A DNA stretch of 64,000 nt from Triticum aestivum (Eukaryota > Streptophyta > Magnoliopsida > Poales > Poaceae). The notes beneath the pieces are model-generated. The model saw only the letters and a program-made list of their open reading frames with translations. It made no database searches and was not told the origin of the DNA. The translations under genes were made by a program, and so were the position numbers. Below, piece after piece: positions 1 through 11,459 of this stretch. The DNA is taken from contig NC_057801.1 in the NCBI RefSeq assembly GCF_018294505.1, positions 437,326,201 through 437,390,200 on the forward strand, in the 5' to 3' direction. The stretch's first letter is position 1. Each line of letters begins with the position of its first letter.

Positions 1-337
1 AAATGATACTTGACATTAGAAAAGCTTAAGCGTACGAACTACACGATCTTTGTGCTAGGCTTAGGATTGGGTCTTGTCCATCACATCATTCTCCTAATGA
101 TGTGATCCCGTTATCAACGACATCCAATGTCCATGGTCAGGAAACCATAACCATCTATTGATCAACGAGCTAGTCAACTAGAGGCTTACTAGGGACATGG
201 TGTTGTCTATGTATCCACACATGTATGTGAGTTTCCTATCAATACAATTATAGCATGGATAATAAACGATTATCATGAACAAGGAAATATAATAATAATA
301 ACTAATTTATTATTGCCTCTAGGGCATATTTCCAATA
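1..337 (-). repeat. 3' LTR of the Copia element (first 337 bp only)
   Basis: About 97% identical to 6905-7241. The LTR/internal boundary is at 337/338, where the minus-strand LTR begins TATTGG instead of TGTTGG. Directly upstream on the minus strand is the purine-rich stretch AAGTGGGAGACT, a fitting polypurine tract. The rest of the LTR lies outside the window. Confidence 0.9.
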
Positions 338-1995
338 GTCTCCCACTTGCACTAGAGTCAATAATCTATTCACATCGCCATGTGATTAACACTCACAGGT
401 CACATCGCCATGTGACCAACATCCAAAGAGTTTACTAGTGTTAATAAACTAGTTCACATCATCATGTGATTAAGACTCAATGAGTTCCGGGGTTTGATCA
501 TGTTTTGCTTGTGAGAGAGGTTTTAGTCAACGGGTCTGCAACATTCAGATCTGTATGTACTTCGCAAATCTCTAGGTCATATTGTAAATGTTGCTTCCAC
601 GCTCCACTTGGAGCTATTCCAAATGGTTGCTCCACTATACGTATCCGGTTTGCTACTGAGAGTTATTTGGATAGGTGTTAAAGCTTGCATCGACATAACC
701 CTTTACGCCGAACTCTTTATCACCTCCATAATCGAGAAACATGTCCTTATTACTCCAAGGACAATTTTGACCGCTGTCCAATGATCCATTCCTGGATCAC
801 TCTTGTACCCCTTTGCCAGACACGTGGCAAGACACACATCAGGTGCGGTACTCAGCATAGCGTACTGTAGAGCCTACGTCTAAAGCATAGGGGACGACCT
901 TCATCCTTTCTCTCTCTTCTGCCGTGGTCGAGCTTTAAGTCTTAACTTCATACCTTACAACTCAGGCAAGAACTCCTTCTTTGACTGATCCATCTTGAAC
1001 ACCTTCAAGATCATGTCAAGGTATGTGCTCATTTGAAAGTACCATTAAGCGTTTTGATCTATCCTTATAGATCTTGATGCTCAATGTTCAAGCAGCTTAA
1101 TCCAGGTTTTCCTTTGAAAAACTCCTTTCAAATAACCCTTTGTGCTTTCGAGAAATTTTACATCATTTCGGATCAACAATATGTCATTCACATATACTTA
1201 TCAGAAATGTTGTAGTGCTCCCACTCACTTTATTGTAAATACAAGTTTCTAACAAACTTTGTATAAACCCAAAAACTTTGATTATCTCATCAAGGCGTAT
1301 ATTCCAACTCCGAGATGATTACTCCAGTCCTTAGAAGGATTGCTAGAGCTTTGCATACTTGTTAGCATCTTTTAGGATTGACAAAAAACCTTCTGGTTTA
1401 TCACATGCAACCTTTCCTCAAGAAAATTTTCGAGGAAACAATGTTTTTGACATCCTATCTGCAAGATTTCATAAATAATGCAGTAACTGCTAATAAGATT
1501 CCAATAGACTCTTGGCATCACTACGAGTGAGAAAGTCTCATCGTAGTCAACTCCTTGAACTTGTCGGAAACATCTTAGCGACAAGCTGAGCTTTCTTAAT
1601 GGTGACACATACCATCAATGTCTGTCTTCCCTCTTAGAATCCATCTGTACCCAACAGCCTTACGACCATCAAGTAGTTCTTCCAAAGTATACACTTTGTT
1701 TTCATACATGGATCCTCTCCCGGATTTTATGGCCTCGAGCCATTTGCTGGAATTCGGGCCCACCATCGCTTCTCCATAGCTCGTAGGTTCATTGTTGTCT
1801 AGCAACATGACCTCCTAAGACAAGATTACGTACCACTCTGAAGCAATACGCATCCTTTTCGACCTACAAGGTTTGGTAGTGACTTGATCCGAAGTTTCAT
1901 GATCATTATCATAAGCTTCCACTTCAATTGGTATAGGTACCACAGGAACAACTTCCTGTGCCCTGCTACTCACTAGTTGAAGTGATGGTTCAATA
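338..1995 (-). pseudogene. Copia reverse transcriptase/RNase H remnant
   Basis: Minus-strand reading in shifting frames recovers the Copia RT landmarks. At 1808-1600 there is EAMVGPNSSKWLEAI and a WILRGKTDIDG-like stretch. At 1600-1372 there is FRQVQGVDYDETFS. Near 1200-1175 is the catalytic loop, but it reads V-N-D instead of V-D-D, so one catalytic aspartate has become asparagine. Frameshifts and stops interrupt every domain. The RNase H part toward 338 is too decayed to delimit. It lies directly upstream (in element sense) of the 3' LTR, as expected for Copia. It cannot encode an active enzyme. Confidence 0.8.
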
Positions 1996-2975
1996 ACCTC
2001 ATCAAGTCTCCACTATCCTCCCACTCAAATCTTTCGAGAGAAACTTTTCCTCGGGAAAGGACCCGATTTTAGAAACAATCCCTTTTGCTTCCAGATCTGA
2101 GACAGGAGGTATACCCAACTGTTTTGGGTGTCCTATGAAGATGTATTTATCCGCTTTGGGTTCGAGCTTATCAGCCTGAAACCTTTTCACATAAGCGTCG
2201 CAACCCCAAACTTTTAAGAAATGACAACTTAGGTTTCTCCAAACCATAGTTCATATGGTGTCGTCTCAACGGAATTATGCGGTGCCCTATTTAAAGTGAG
2301 TGCGGTTGTCTCTAATGCCTAACCCATGAACGATAGTGGTAATTCGATAAGAGACATCATGGTACGCACCATATCCAATAGGGCGCAACCATGATGTTCG
2401 GACACACCATCACACTATGGTGTTCCAGGTGGTATTAATTGTGAAACAATTTCCACAATGTCTTAATTGCGTGCCAAAACTCGTAACTCAGATATTCATC
2501 TCTATGATCATATCATAGACATTTTATCCTCTTGTCACGTAGATCTTCAACTTCACTCTGAAATTACTTGAACCATTCAATAATTCAGACTTGTGTTTTA
2601 TCAAGTAAATGTACTCAGTATCTACTCAAATCATCTGTGAAGTAAGAACATAACGATATCCACTATGTGCCTCAGCACTGATTGGACTACACACATCAAA
2701 ATGTATTACTTCCAACAAGTTGCTTTCTTGTTCCATTTTACTGAAAACGAGGCCTTCAGTCATCTTGTCCATGTGGTATGATTTGCATGTCTCAAGTGAT
2801 TCAAAATCAAGTGAGTCCAAACGGTCCATCTGCATGGCGTGTCTTCATGCGTATATACCAATAGACATGGTTCACATGTCTCAATCTTTTCAAAAACGAG
2901 TGAGTCCAAAGATCCATCAACATGGAGCTTCTTCATGCGTTTTATACCAATATGACTCAAATGGCAGTGCCACAA
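1996..2975 (-). pseudogene. Copia GAG-pre-integrase and integrase remnant
   Basis: Minus-strand frames show the pre-integrase zinc-binding region (WHCHLSHIGIKRMKKLH at 2975-2900, then a C-x2-C pair, ETCEPC). Next comes the start of the integrase core, VIHFDVCSPISAEAHSGY near 2700, where the first catalytic aspartate is in FDVC. The integrase C-terminal segment FLKVWGCDAYVKRFQ lies at 2247-2002. Frameshifts separate these pieces and the middle of the core is not readable. The family normally has one continuous polyprotein, so this is a pseudogene. Confidence 0.8.
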
Positions 2976-2985
2976 GTAGGTGGCA

Positions 2986-4230
2986 CTATATCGTTACTAT
3001 CTTATATCTTTTGGCATGAACATGTGTATCACTACGATCAAGATTCAATAAACCATTCATTTTAGGTGCAAGACCATTGAAGGTATTATTCAAATAAATA
3101 GAGTAACCATTATTCTGCTTAAATGAATAACCGTGTTGCGATAAACATAATCCAATCATGTCTGTCCTCAACACAAACACCAAATAACAATTATTTAGGT
3201 TTAACACCAATCTCGATGGTAGAGGGAGCATGCGATGCTTGATCATATCAACCTTGGAAACACTTCCAACACATATCGTCAGCTCACCTTTAGCTAGTCT
3301 CCATTTATTCTGTAGCTTTTATTTCGAGTTACTAATACTTAGCAACCGAACCGGTATCTAATACCCTGGTGCTACTAGGAGTACTAGTAAAGTACACATT
3401 TAATATAATGTATGTCCAATACATACTTCTGTCAACCTTGCCAGCCTTCTCATCTACCAAGTATCTAGGGTGGTTCTGCTTCAGTGACCGTTCCTCTTAT
3501 TACAGAAGCACTTAGTCTCGGGCTTGGGTTCAACTTTGGGTTTCTTCACTCGAGAGCAACTGATTTGTCGTTTCATGAAGTATCCCTTTCTTGCCCTTGC
3601 CCTTCTTGAAACTAGCGGTTTTAACTAACCATCAACAATTGATGCTCCTTCTTGATTTCTACTTTTGCGATGTTAAACATCGCGAATATTTCAAGGATCG
3701 TCATATCTATCCCTGATATGTTATAGTTCATCACGAAGCTCTAGTAGCTTGGTGGAAATGACTTTGGAGAAACATCACTATCTCATCTGGAAGATTAACT
3801 CCCACTCGATTCAAGTGATTGTTGTACTTAGACAATCTGAGCACAAGCTCAACGATTGAGCTTTTCTCCCTTAGTTTGCAGGCTAAGAGACTCGTCGGAG
3901 GTCTTATACCTCTTGACGTGGGCACGAGCCTGAAATCCCAATTTCAGCTCTTGAAACATCTCATATGTTTCGCGACATTTCGAAATCGTCTTCGGTGCCT
4001 CAACTCTAAACCGTTTAACATTACTGAACTATCACGTAGTTATCAAAACGTGTATGTCAGATGTTCGCAACATCCACAGACGACGTTCAAGGTTCAGCAC
4101 ACTGAGCGGTGCATTAAGGACATAAGCCTTCTTCGAAGCAACGAGGACAATCCTCAGTTTACGGACCTAGTCCACATAATTGCTACTATCAACTTTCAAC
4201 TGATTTTTCTCTAGGAACATATCTAAACAG
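2986..4230 (-). pseudogene. Copia gag and protease remnant
   Basis: Minus-strand frames hold capsid-like sequence around 3925-3731 (LLACKLREKSSIVELVLRLS). A degraded zinc knuckle with lysine-rich lead-in lies near 3600-3480 (K-K-G-K-G-K-K, then C-F-C-N-K-R-N-G-H). The aspartic protease active site VLDTGSVA lies at about 3365-3340, with DTG intact. Frames are broken between the pieces. The order gag, knuckle, protease matches Copia elements. Confidence 0.75.
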
Positions 4231-5506
4231 TAGAACTAAAGCTCGAGCTTACGACATAATTTGCAAAGACCTTTTGACTATGTTTAGGATAATTAAGTTC
4301 ATCTTATGAACTCCCACTCAGATAGACATCCCTCTAGTCATCTAAGTGATTACATGATCCGAGTCAACTAGGCCGTGTCCGATCATCACGTGAGACAGAC
4401 TAGTCATCATCGGTGAACATCTTTATGTTGATCATATCTACCATACGACTCATGCTCGACCTTTCGGTCTCTTGTGTTCCGAGGCCATGTCTGTACATGC
4501 TAGGCTCGTCAAGTCAACCTAAGTATTTCGCGTGTGTAAATCTGGCTTACACCCGTTGTATGTGAATGTTAGAATCTATCACACCCGATCATCACGTGGT
4601 GCTTCGAAACAACGAACTTTCGCAACGGTGCACAGTTAGGGGGAACACTTTCTTGAAATTTTAATGAGGGGTCATCTTATTTACTACCGTCGTTCTAAGC
4701 AAATAAGATGCATAAACATGATAAACATCACATGCAATCAAAAAGTGACATGATATGGCCAATATCATTTTGCTCCTTTTGATTTCCATCTTCGGGGCTC
4801 CATGATCATCATTGTCACCAGCATGACACCATGATCTTCATCATCGTGTCTCCATGAAGTTGTCTCGCCAACTATTACTTCTACTACTATGGCTAACGGT
4901 TTAGCAATAAATTAAAGTAATTACATGGCGTTGTTTAATGACATGTAGGTCATACAATAAATTAAGACAACTCCTATGGCTCCTGCCGGTTGTCATACTC
5001 ATCGACATGCAAGTCGTGATTCCTATTACAAGAACATGATCAATCTCATACATCACATATCATTCATCACATTCTTATTGGCCATATCACATCACATAGC
5101 ATACCCTGCAAAAACAAGTTAGACGTCCTCTAATTGTTGTTTGCATGTTTTACGTGGCTGCTATGGGTTTCTAGCAAGAACGTTTCTTACCTACGCTAAA
5201 ACCACAACGTGATATGTCAATTGCTATTTACCCTTCATAAGAACCCTTTTCATCGAATCCGATCCGACTAAAGTGGGAGAGACTGGCACCCGCTAGCCAC
5301 CTTATGCAACAAGTGCATGTCAGTCGGTGGAACCTGTCTCACGTAAGTGTACGTGTAAGGTCGGTCTGGGCCGCTTCATCCCACAATACTGTCGAAACAA
5401 GACTGGACAAGTAACGGTAAGCATATTGAACAACAACCAACGCCCACAACAACTTGTGTTCTACTCGTGCATAGAAACTACGCATAGACCTAGCTCATGA
5501 TGCCAC
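4231..5506 (-). other. Copia 5' leader region
   Basis: Non-coding leader between the 5' LTR and gag on the minus strand. I see no open frame. The primer-binding site is at its LTR end. Confidence 0.6.
5493..5505 (-). promoter_or_regulatory. Primer-binding site, initiator tRNA-Met type
   Basis: Minus strand reads TGGCATCATGAGC one base past the LTR end. It resembles the TGGTATCAGAGC site pairing with initiator tRNA-Met, with a few changes. Confidence 0.6.
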
Positions 5507-7241
5507 TGTTGGGGAAAGTAGCAGAAATTCAAAATTTTCTACGCATCACCAAAATCAATCTATGGAGTAATCTAGCAACGAGGGAAAGGGGAGTGCATCT
5601 ACATACCCTTGTAGATCGCTAAGCGGAAGAGTTCAAGTGAACGGGGTTGATGGAGTCGTACTCGTCGTGATCCAAATCACCGATGATCCTAGTGCCGAAT
5701 GGACGACACCTCCGCGTTCAACACACATGCAGCCCGGTGACGTCTCCCATGACTTGATCCAGCAAGGAGAGAGGGAGAGGTTGGGGAAGACTCCGTCCAG
5801 CAGCAGCATGACGACGTGGTGGTGGTGGAGGAGCGTGGCAATCCTGCAGGGCTTCGCCAAGCACTGCGGGAGAGGAGGAGGACTTGGGAGAGGGGGAGGG
5901 CTGCGCCAGAACTTGGGTGCGGCTGCCCTCCCACCCCCCACATATATATAGGGGCAAGGGAGAGGGGGGCCGGCCCCCTCAGATCCAATCTGAGGAGGGG
6001 CGGCGGCCAGGGGGGTTGCCTTGCCCCCCAAGGCAAGGGGGGCGCCCCCTTTTAGGGTTCCCCCAAACCCTAGGCGCCTTGGGCCCTGGTGGGGGGGGGG
6101 GCGCACCAGCCCACCTGGGGCTGGTCCCCTCCCACACTTGGCCCACGCAGCCCTCTGGGGCTGGTGAACCCACCTGGTGGACCCCCGGGACCCTCCCGAT
6201 GGTCCCGGTACGTTACCGATAGCACCCGAAACTTTTCCGGTGACCAAAGCAGGACTTCCCATATATAAATCTTTACCTCCAGACCATTCCGGAACTCCTC
6301 GTGACGTCCGGGATCTCATCGGGACTCCGAACAACATTCTGTGACCACGTACATCTATTCCCTATAACCCTAGAGTCATCGAACCTTAAGTGTGTAGACC
6401 CTACGGGTTCGGGAGACACGTAGACATGACCGAGACAACTCTCCGGCCAATAACCAACAGCGGGATCTGGATACCCATGTTTGCTCCCACATGTTCCATG
6501 ATGATCTCATCGGATGAACCACGATGTCGAGGATTCAATCAATCCCGTATTCAATTCCCTTTGTCTACCGGTATAGTACTTGCCCGAGATTTGATCGTCT
6601 GTATCCCGATACCTTGTTCAATCTCGTTACCGGCAAGTCTCTTTACTCGTTCCATAACACATCATCCCGCGATCAACCCCTTGGTCACATTGTGCACATT
6701 ATGATGATGTCCTATTGAGTGGGCCCAGAGATACCTCTCCGTCACACGGAGTGACAAATCCCAGTCTCGATTTGTGCCAACCCAACAGACACTTTCGGAG
6801 ATACCCGTAGTTTACCTTTATAGCCACCTAGTTACGTTGGGACATTTGGTACACCCAAAGCATTCCTACGGTATCCGGGAGTTGCACAATCTCATGGTCT
6901 AAGGAAATGATACTTGACATTAGAAAAGCTTTAGCATACGAACTACACGATCTTTGTGCTAGGCTTAGGATTGGGTCTTATCCATCACATAATTCTCCTA
7001 ATGATGTGATCCAGTTATCAACGACATCCAATGTCCATGGTCAGGAAACCGTAACCATCTATTGATCAACGAGCTAGTCAACTAGAGGCTTACTAGGGAC
7101 ATGGTGTTGTCTATGTATCCACACATGTATCTGAGTTTCCTATCAATACAATTATAGCATAGATAATAAACGATTATCATGAACAAGGAAATATAATAAT
7201 AATAACTAATTTATTATTGCCTCTAGGGCATATTTCCAACA
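5507..7241 (-). repeat. 5' LTR of the Copia element, 1735 bp
   Basis: Starts TGTTGG and ends CCCCAACA on the minus strand. The plus-strand boundary at 7241 is the same TTTCCAACA junction as the left LTR copy. The GC-rich half (5850-6200) creates several long spurious open frames on both strands; these are not genes. Confidence 0.9.
5940..5951 (-). promoter_or_regulatory. Possible LTR TATA box
   Basis: Minus strand reads CTATATATATGTG inside the LTR. Position and orientation fit a retrotransposon promoter. Transcription start not determined. Confidence 0.35.
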
Positions 7242-8411
7242 ATCATAGCATCCAATTCACTTTCTATGATAGTTTTTATTATACCCAACTTGGATGCTCA
7301 TCATTCTAGGACCAACTTTATGATCATAGCAAATACCATGCTGTTCTAAAAGACTCTCAAAATGATATAAGTGAAGCATGAGAGACTAGTAATTTCTTCA
7401 AAATTAAGACACCACCGTGCTCTAAAAGATGTAAGTGAAGCACTAGAGCAAAACTATCAAGCTCAAAAGATATAAGTGAAGCACATAGAGTATTCTAGCA
7501 AATTATAATCAAATAGACTTCTCCCAAAAGGTGTGTACAGAAAGGATTATTGTGGTAAACTAAAAAGCAAATACTAATATAATACACGACGCTCCAAGCA
7601 AAACACATATCATGTGGTGAATAAAAATATAACTCCAAGTAAAGTTACCAATGAACGAAGACGAAAGAGGGGATGCCTTCCCGGGGCATCCCCAAGCTTA
7701 GGCTTTTGGCTATCCTTGAATATATTGGGGTTCCATGGGCATCCCCAAGCTTAGTCTATTCCCACCCTTTATTCCATAGTCCATAAAAGCTTTACCCAAA
7801 ACATGAAAACTTCACAACACAAAACTCAACAGGAAATCTTATAAGCTCCGTTAGTGAAAGAAAACAAAACCACCACATAAGGTACTGCAATGAACTCATT
7901 CTATATTTATTTTGGTGTTAAACCTACTGTATTCCAACTTCTTTATGGTTCATAGACTGAATTACTAGCCATAGATGCATTGAAATAAGCAAACAACACA
8001 CGAAAAACAGAATCTGTCAAAAACAGAACAGTCTGTAGCAATCTGTAACTAACGCAAACTTCTGGAACTTTAAAAATCCTACCAAAATAGGAAGTCCTGT
8101 AAAATTTGTCTATTGAAAAGAAGCAAAAAGAATCAAAGCAAAAGCACGTTTATGTGATTTAAAAAAATTATATTCGTGCGCGCAAAGTTTCTGTTTTTCA
8201 GCAGAATCAAATCAACTATCATCGTAGGTTATCCTATAGGTTCTACTTGGCACAAACACTAATTAAAAGATAAAAACACATCTAAACAGAAGGTAGATGC
8301 AAGATTTATTACTAAACAGGATCAAAAACAAAAAAATAAAGAAAATTGGGTTGCCTCCCAACTAGCGCTATCGTTTAACGCCCCTAGCTGGGCATAAAAG
8401 CAAAGATAGAT
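7242..8411 (-). other. Non-coding 3' region of the gag-only Gypsy element
   Basis: AT-rich and without coding signal. It contains repeated GTGAAGCA-type phrases (7370-7490) and the motif GCATCCCCAAGCTTA twice (7686-7700, 7739-7753). It also has a TCTGTCAAAAACAGAACAGT stretch near 8011 and a GGGTTGCCTCCCAACTAGCG stretch at 8347. A closely similar region appears at 54855-55860 in a related element. Confidence 0.6.
7669..7692. promoter_or_regulatory. Hairpin GGGGATGCC/GGCATCCCC
   Basis: Perfect 9-bp stem with a 6-base loop. The same hairpin, with a different loop, is at 55353-55376 in the related Gypsy element. Role unknown; possibly an RNA packaging or dimerisation signal. Confidence 0.45.
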
Positions 8412-9224
8412 CTAATGAGTGCCATCTTTGGCATTAAATTCATGAGTAGAGATATTGTGATCCCTAGGGATTTCTCCCTTTTTAGCAATGGCTAAACCTT
8501 TAGGCAAAAATTCAAGAAATTCATTGGTAGCAAAAGGTTCCTTAACGGTAGAGAGACAATTTGGAAGAACACTTATGGATTTGAGATCCGCGTCTCCCTT
8601 GCTAGAAGATTCAACCTTATTTTTAGGAACATAAATAAACTTGGCGGTTTCAGTAGGGGGTTTTGGAGTGTTTTTCATAGGGGAAAACGCGGAACCTAAG
8701 TTTGTAATGACATCCTCAAGTTTATCAATTCTAAAAGAGTCTAGATCTATTCTTTCATTGACTATAGGTTCCTTTTCCTTAAGATTTTTCAAAGTAACTC
8801 CAACCTTAGACCCAAGTTGGGTAATGTGATTATGAATCTTTTTATCCAAATTTTCAATCAACTCAACAGTGGCAATTTTATTTTCAATAATATCAAGCCG
8901 TTGCATCACATGTTCTAGAGTTAAAACCGTTCCATTAACCAAAAGAGGTGGTGGGCCAAACAAATCTAACATAGCATTATAAGCATCAAACGTATGGCTA
9001 CTCATAAAATCACCTCCGGTAGCAATATCAAGAACACATCTATTCCAAGGTGTAATGCCTACATAAAAATTGCGGAGAAGAACGGAAGTAGTAAGCTTCC
9101 TAGTAGCTTTATATTGGGCATTGCAAATTCTATGCCAAGCATCTTTTAAACTTTCCCTTTCCCTTTGCATAAAATTGTGAATTTCTTGTTCGGGAATGAG
9201 AATAAAGATAGGAGGACTGGCCAT
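8412..9224 (-). CDS. Gag-like protein of a non-autonomous Gypsy element
   Basis: Uninterrupted 270-residue frame on the minus strand, 230 bp downstream of the primer-binding site, which is where gag belongs. The N-terminal half is the helical part seen in Triticeae Gypsy gags (ESLKDAWHRICNAQ, then LLRNFYVGITPW). The second half is rich in charged residues and predicted helix. No zinc knuckle and no protease follow; the sequence after the stop is non-coding. By family knowledge it would make a capsid-like particle and rely on pol from another element. The open frame is notable beside the decayed neighbours, but insertion by the Copia element separates it from its 3' LTR. An earlier non-ATG start is possible. 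Confidence 0.7.
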   Translation of the reverse strand: MASPPIFILIPEQEIHNFMQRERESLKDAWHRICNAQYKATRKLTTSVLLRNFYVGITPWNRCVLDIATGGDFMSSHTFDAYNAMLDLFGPPPLLVNGTVLTLEHVMQRLDIIENKIATVELIENLDKKIHNHITQLGSKVGVTLKNLKEKEPIVNERIDLDSFRIDKLEDVITNLGSAFSPMKNTPKPPTETAKFIYVPKNKVESSSKGDADLKSISVLPNCLSTVKEPFATNEFLEFLPKGLAIAKKGEIPRDHNISTHEFNAKDGTH

Positions 9225-9428
9225 AACGACAAGGTAAACGAACTAACACATGAGCAAACAGAAAAACGGCAAGCGAAAAGAGAGGAGGAGATTGGGAAAG
9301 AGAGGGCGAATAAAACGGCAAGGGTGAAGTGGGGGAGAGGAAAACGAGAGGCAAATGGCAAATAATGTAAATGCGAGGGAGATGGGTTTGTGATGGGTAC
9401 TTGGAATGTCTTGACTTGAGCGAAGACC

Positions 9429-9446
9429 TCCCCGGCAACGGCGCCA
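9429..9446 (-). promoter_or_regulatory. Primer-binding site for tRNA-Asp
   Basis: Plus strand TCCCCGGCAACGGCGCCA equals the 3' end of plant tRNA-Asp(GTC) including CCA, so the minus-strand RNA can prime on it. It lies 11 bp from the LTR. This is not a tRNA gene. Confidence 0.85.
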
Positions 9447-9457
9447 GAAATCCTTCT

Positions 9458-11032
9458 TGCTATGTCTTGAGCTTGTGTTGGTTTTCCTCGAAGAGGAGAG
9501 GGTGATGCAGCAAAGTGTAGCGTAATTATTTCCCTCAGTTTTGAGAACCAAGGTATCAATCCAGTAGGAGGCTCCTCAAAAGTCCCACGCACCTACACAA
9601 ACAAATTGAGAACTCACAACCAACGCAATAAAGGGGTTGTCAATCCCTTCACGGCCACTTGTGAAAGTGAGATCTAATAAAGATACTATGATAAGATAAA
9701 TTTCTTTTTGGTATTTTGTAATATAGATGCAAAAAGTAAAGATGCAAATAAAGGTAGATTGAAAGAAAATATGAAAAGAGATAGACCCGGGGGCCATAGG
9801 TTTCACTAGAGGCTTCTCTCAGGATAACATAAGTATTACTGTGGGTGAACAAATTACTGTCGAGCAATTGATAGAAAAGCGCATAGTTATAAGATTATCT
9901 AGGCATGATCATGTATATAGGCATTATGTCCATAACAAGTAGACTGACTCCTGCCTTCATCTACTACTATTACTCCACACATCGACCGACTCCTGCCTGC
10001 ATCTAGAGTATTGAGTTCATAAGAACAGAGTAACGCATTGAGCAAGATGACATGATGTAGAGGGATAAACACATGCAATATGATATAAACCCCATCTTGT
10101 TATCCTCGATGGAAACAATACAATACGTGTCTTGCAACCCTTTCTGCCACTGGGTAAGAACACCACAAGATTGAACCCAAAGCTAAGCACTTCTCCCATG
10201 GCAAGAAAGATCAATCTAGTAGGCCAAACCAAACTGATAATTCGAAGAGACTTGCAAAGATAACTCAATCATACATAAAAGAATTCAGAGAAGATTCAAA
10301 TATTATTCATAGATAAACTTGATCATAAACCCACAATTCATCGGATCTTGACAAACACACCGCAAAAAGAGTTTACATCGAATAGATCTCCACAAGAGAG
10401 GGGGAGAACATTGTATTGAGATCCAAAAAGGGAGAAGAAGCCATCTAGCTAATAACTATGGACCCGTAGGTCTATGGTAGACTACTCACAAATCATCGGA
10501 GGGGCAAGGATGCTGATGTAGAAGCGCTCTGTGGTTGATTCCCCCTCCGGCAGAGTGCCGGCGAAGGCTCCAAGATGAGATCTCGCGGATACAGAAGGTT
10601 ACGGCGGTGGAAATTGTGTTTCGTGGTGCCCCCGGATGTTTTCGGGGTACATAGGTATATATAGGAAGAAGAAGTACGTCGGTGGCCGCCCAAGGGGCCC
10701 ACGGGACAGGGGGCGCGCCCTATGGGGGGGGCACGGCCCCCTATCTCGTGGGGCCCTCGGGACCTTCTTGACTTGCACTCCAAGCTCTCCGGATCAGATT
10801 TGTTCCAAAAATCATGCTCCCAAAGGTTTCATTCCGTTTGGACTCTTTTTGATATTCCTTTTCTTCGAAATACTGAAATAGGCAAAAAAACAGCAATATG
10901 GGCTGGGCCTCCGGTTAGTAGGTTAGTCCCAAAAATGATATAAATGTGTAAAATAAAGCCCATAAACATCCAAAAGGGGTAATATAATAGCATGGAACAA
11001 TCAAAAAGTATAGATACGTTGGAGACGTATCA
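9458..11032 (-). repeat. 5' LTR of the gag-only Gypsy element, 1575 bp
   Basis: Minus strand begins TGATACGTCTCCAACG at 11032 and ends ATAGCA at 9458, next to the primer-binding site. The other LTR is outside the window. A TATATATA stretch at 10656-10663 fits the LTR promoter. Confidence 0.85.
10656..10663 (-). promoter_or_regulatory. LTR TATA box
   Basis: TATATATA in the minus-strand LTR, followed by the ACCTATGTACCCC region. Placement fits the promoter of this LTR type. Confidence 0.4.
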
Positions 11033-11371
11033 CCCAATCACAATCAGCAACGTGATAAATTATACCTGCCTCAAGGAGCTTTAGTATCTCCTTTCTTACC
11101 ACTTCTTTCATCTTAGGATTCAATCATCGTTGAGGATCTCTAACTGGTTTGGCGTCTTTCTCCACATTTATTTTGTGTTGGGATAGAGTGGACTAATGAC
11201 CTTAAGATCATCCAGAGTATATCCAATAGCAGCATGGTGCTTCTTCAGAGTTTTCAGTAATCTTTCTTCTTCTTGCTCTAAAAGGTTAGCACTAATAATA
11301 ACAGGATATATTTTCTTTTCATAAAGATAAGCATACTTAAGATGATCAGGTAATGGTTTGAGCTCAAACAC
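11033..11371 (-). pseudogene. Gypsy reverse transcriptase N-terminus, interrupted
   Basis: The minus-strand frame 11371-11168 reads FELKPLPDHLKYAYL, then EEERLLKTLKKHHAAIGYTL, the conserved link between protease and RT. It then stops. After a frameshift the phrase KLLEAGIIYHVADCDW is readable up to 11033. The catalytic core is absent because the next element interrupts here. Confidence 0.8.
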
Positions 11372-11459
11372 GGGATCACCCTTGGGTGGAGGGGGATCTC
11401 CAGGATTTCAACAGGTAAATTGTGTTTCAGAATAGGACCCTGCTGAAGGAACACTTCAT

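Larger units (their letters stand above)
1..7241 (-). mobile_element. Angela/WIS-like Copia LTR retrotransposon, partial
   Basis: The sequence at 1-337 is repeated at 6905-7241, and between them lie minus-strand remnants of a Copia polyprotein. Read on the minus strand the order is LTR (5507-7241), primer-binding site, gag, protease, integrase, reverse transcriptase, second LTR. The second LTR runs off the left edge. LTR termini are TG...CA on the minus strand, except that the 3' LTR now starts TA. The two LTR copies differ at 9 of 337 aligned positions, suggesting insertion about 1 million years ago at 1.3e-8 substitutions/site/year. The element is inserted in the Gypsy element that resumes at 7242. 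The family name is recalled from the LTR sequence, not searched. Confidence 0.9.
7242..11032 (-). mobile_element. Sabrina-like Gypsy element (gag-only, non-autonomous), right half
   Basis: Minus-strand order: 5' LTR (9458-11032), exact tRNA-Asp primer-binding site, gag-like ORF (8412-9224), then AT-rich non-coding sequence to 7242, where the Copia element interrupts it. No pol sequence is visible after the gag-like ORF. The LTR starts TGATACGTCTCCAACGTATC, a signature shared by several Triticeae Gypsy families. The name Sabrina is from memory and uncertain. The element sits in another Gypsy element that resumes at 11033 within its RT frame. Confidence 0.8.

Noticed and set aside
5633..6337. 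Long open frames on both strands in the Copia LTR
   Set aside because: GC-rich LTR sequence with no domain; six frames are open at once, typical of compositional artefact.
9429..9446. Exact match to tRNA-Asp 3' end
   Set aside because: Only 18 bases, next to an LTR; it is a primer-binding site, not a tRNA gene.
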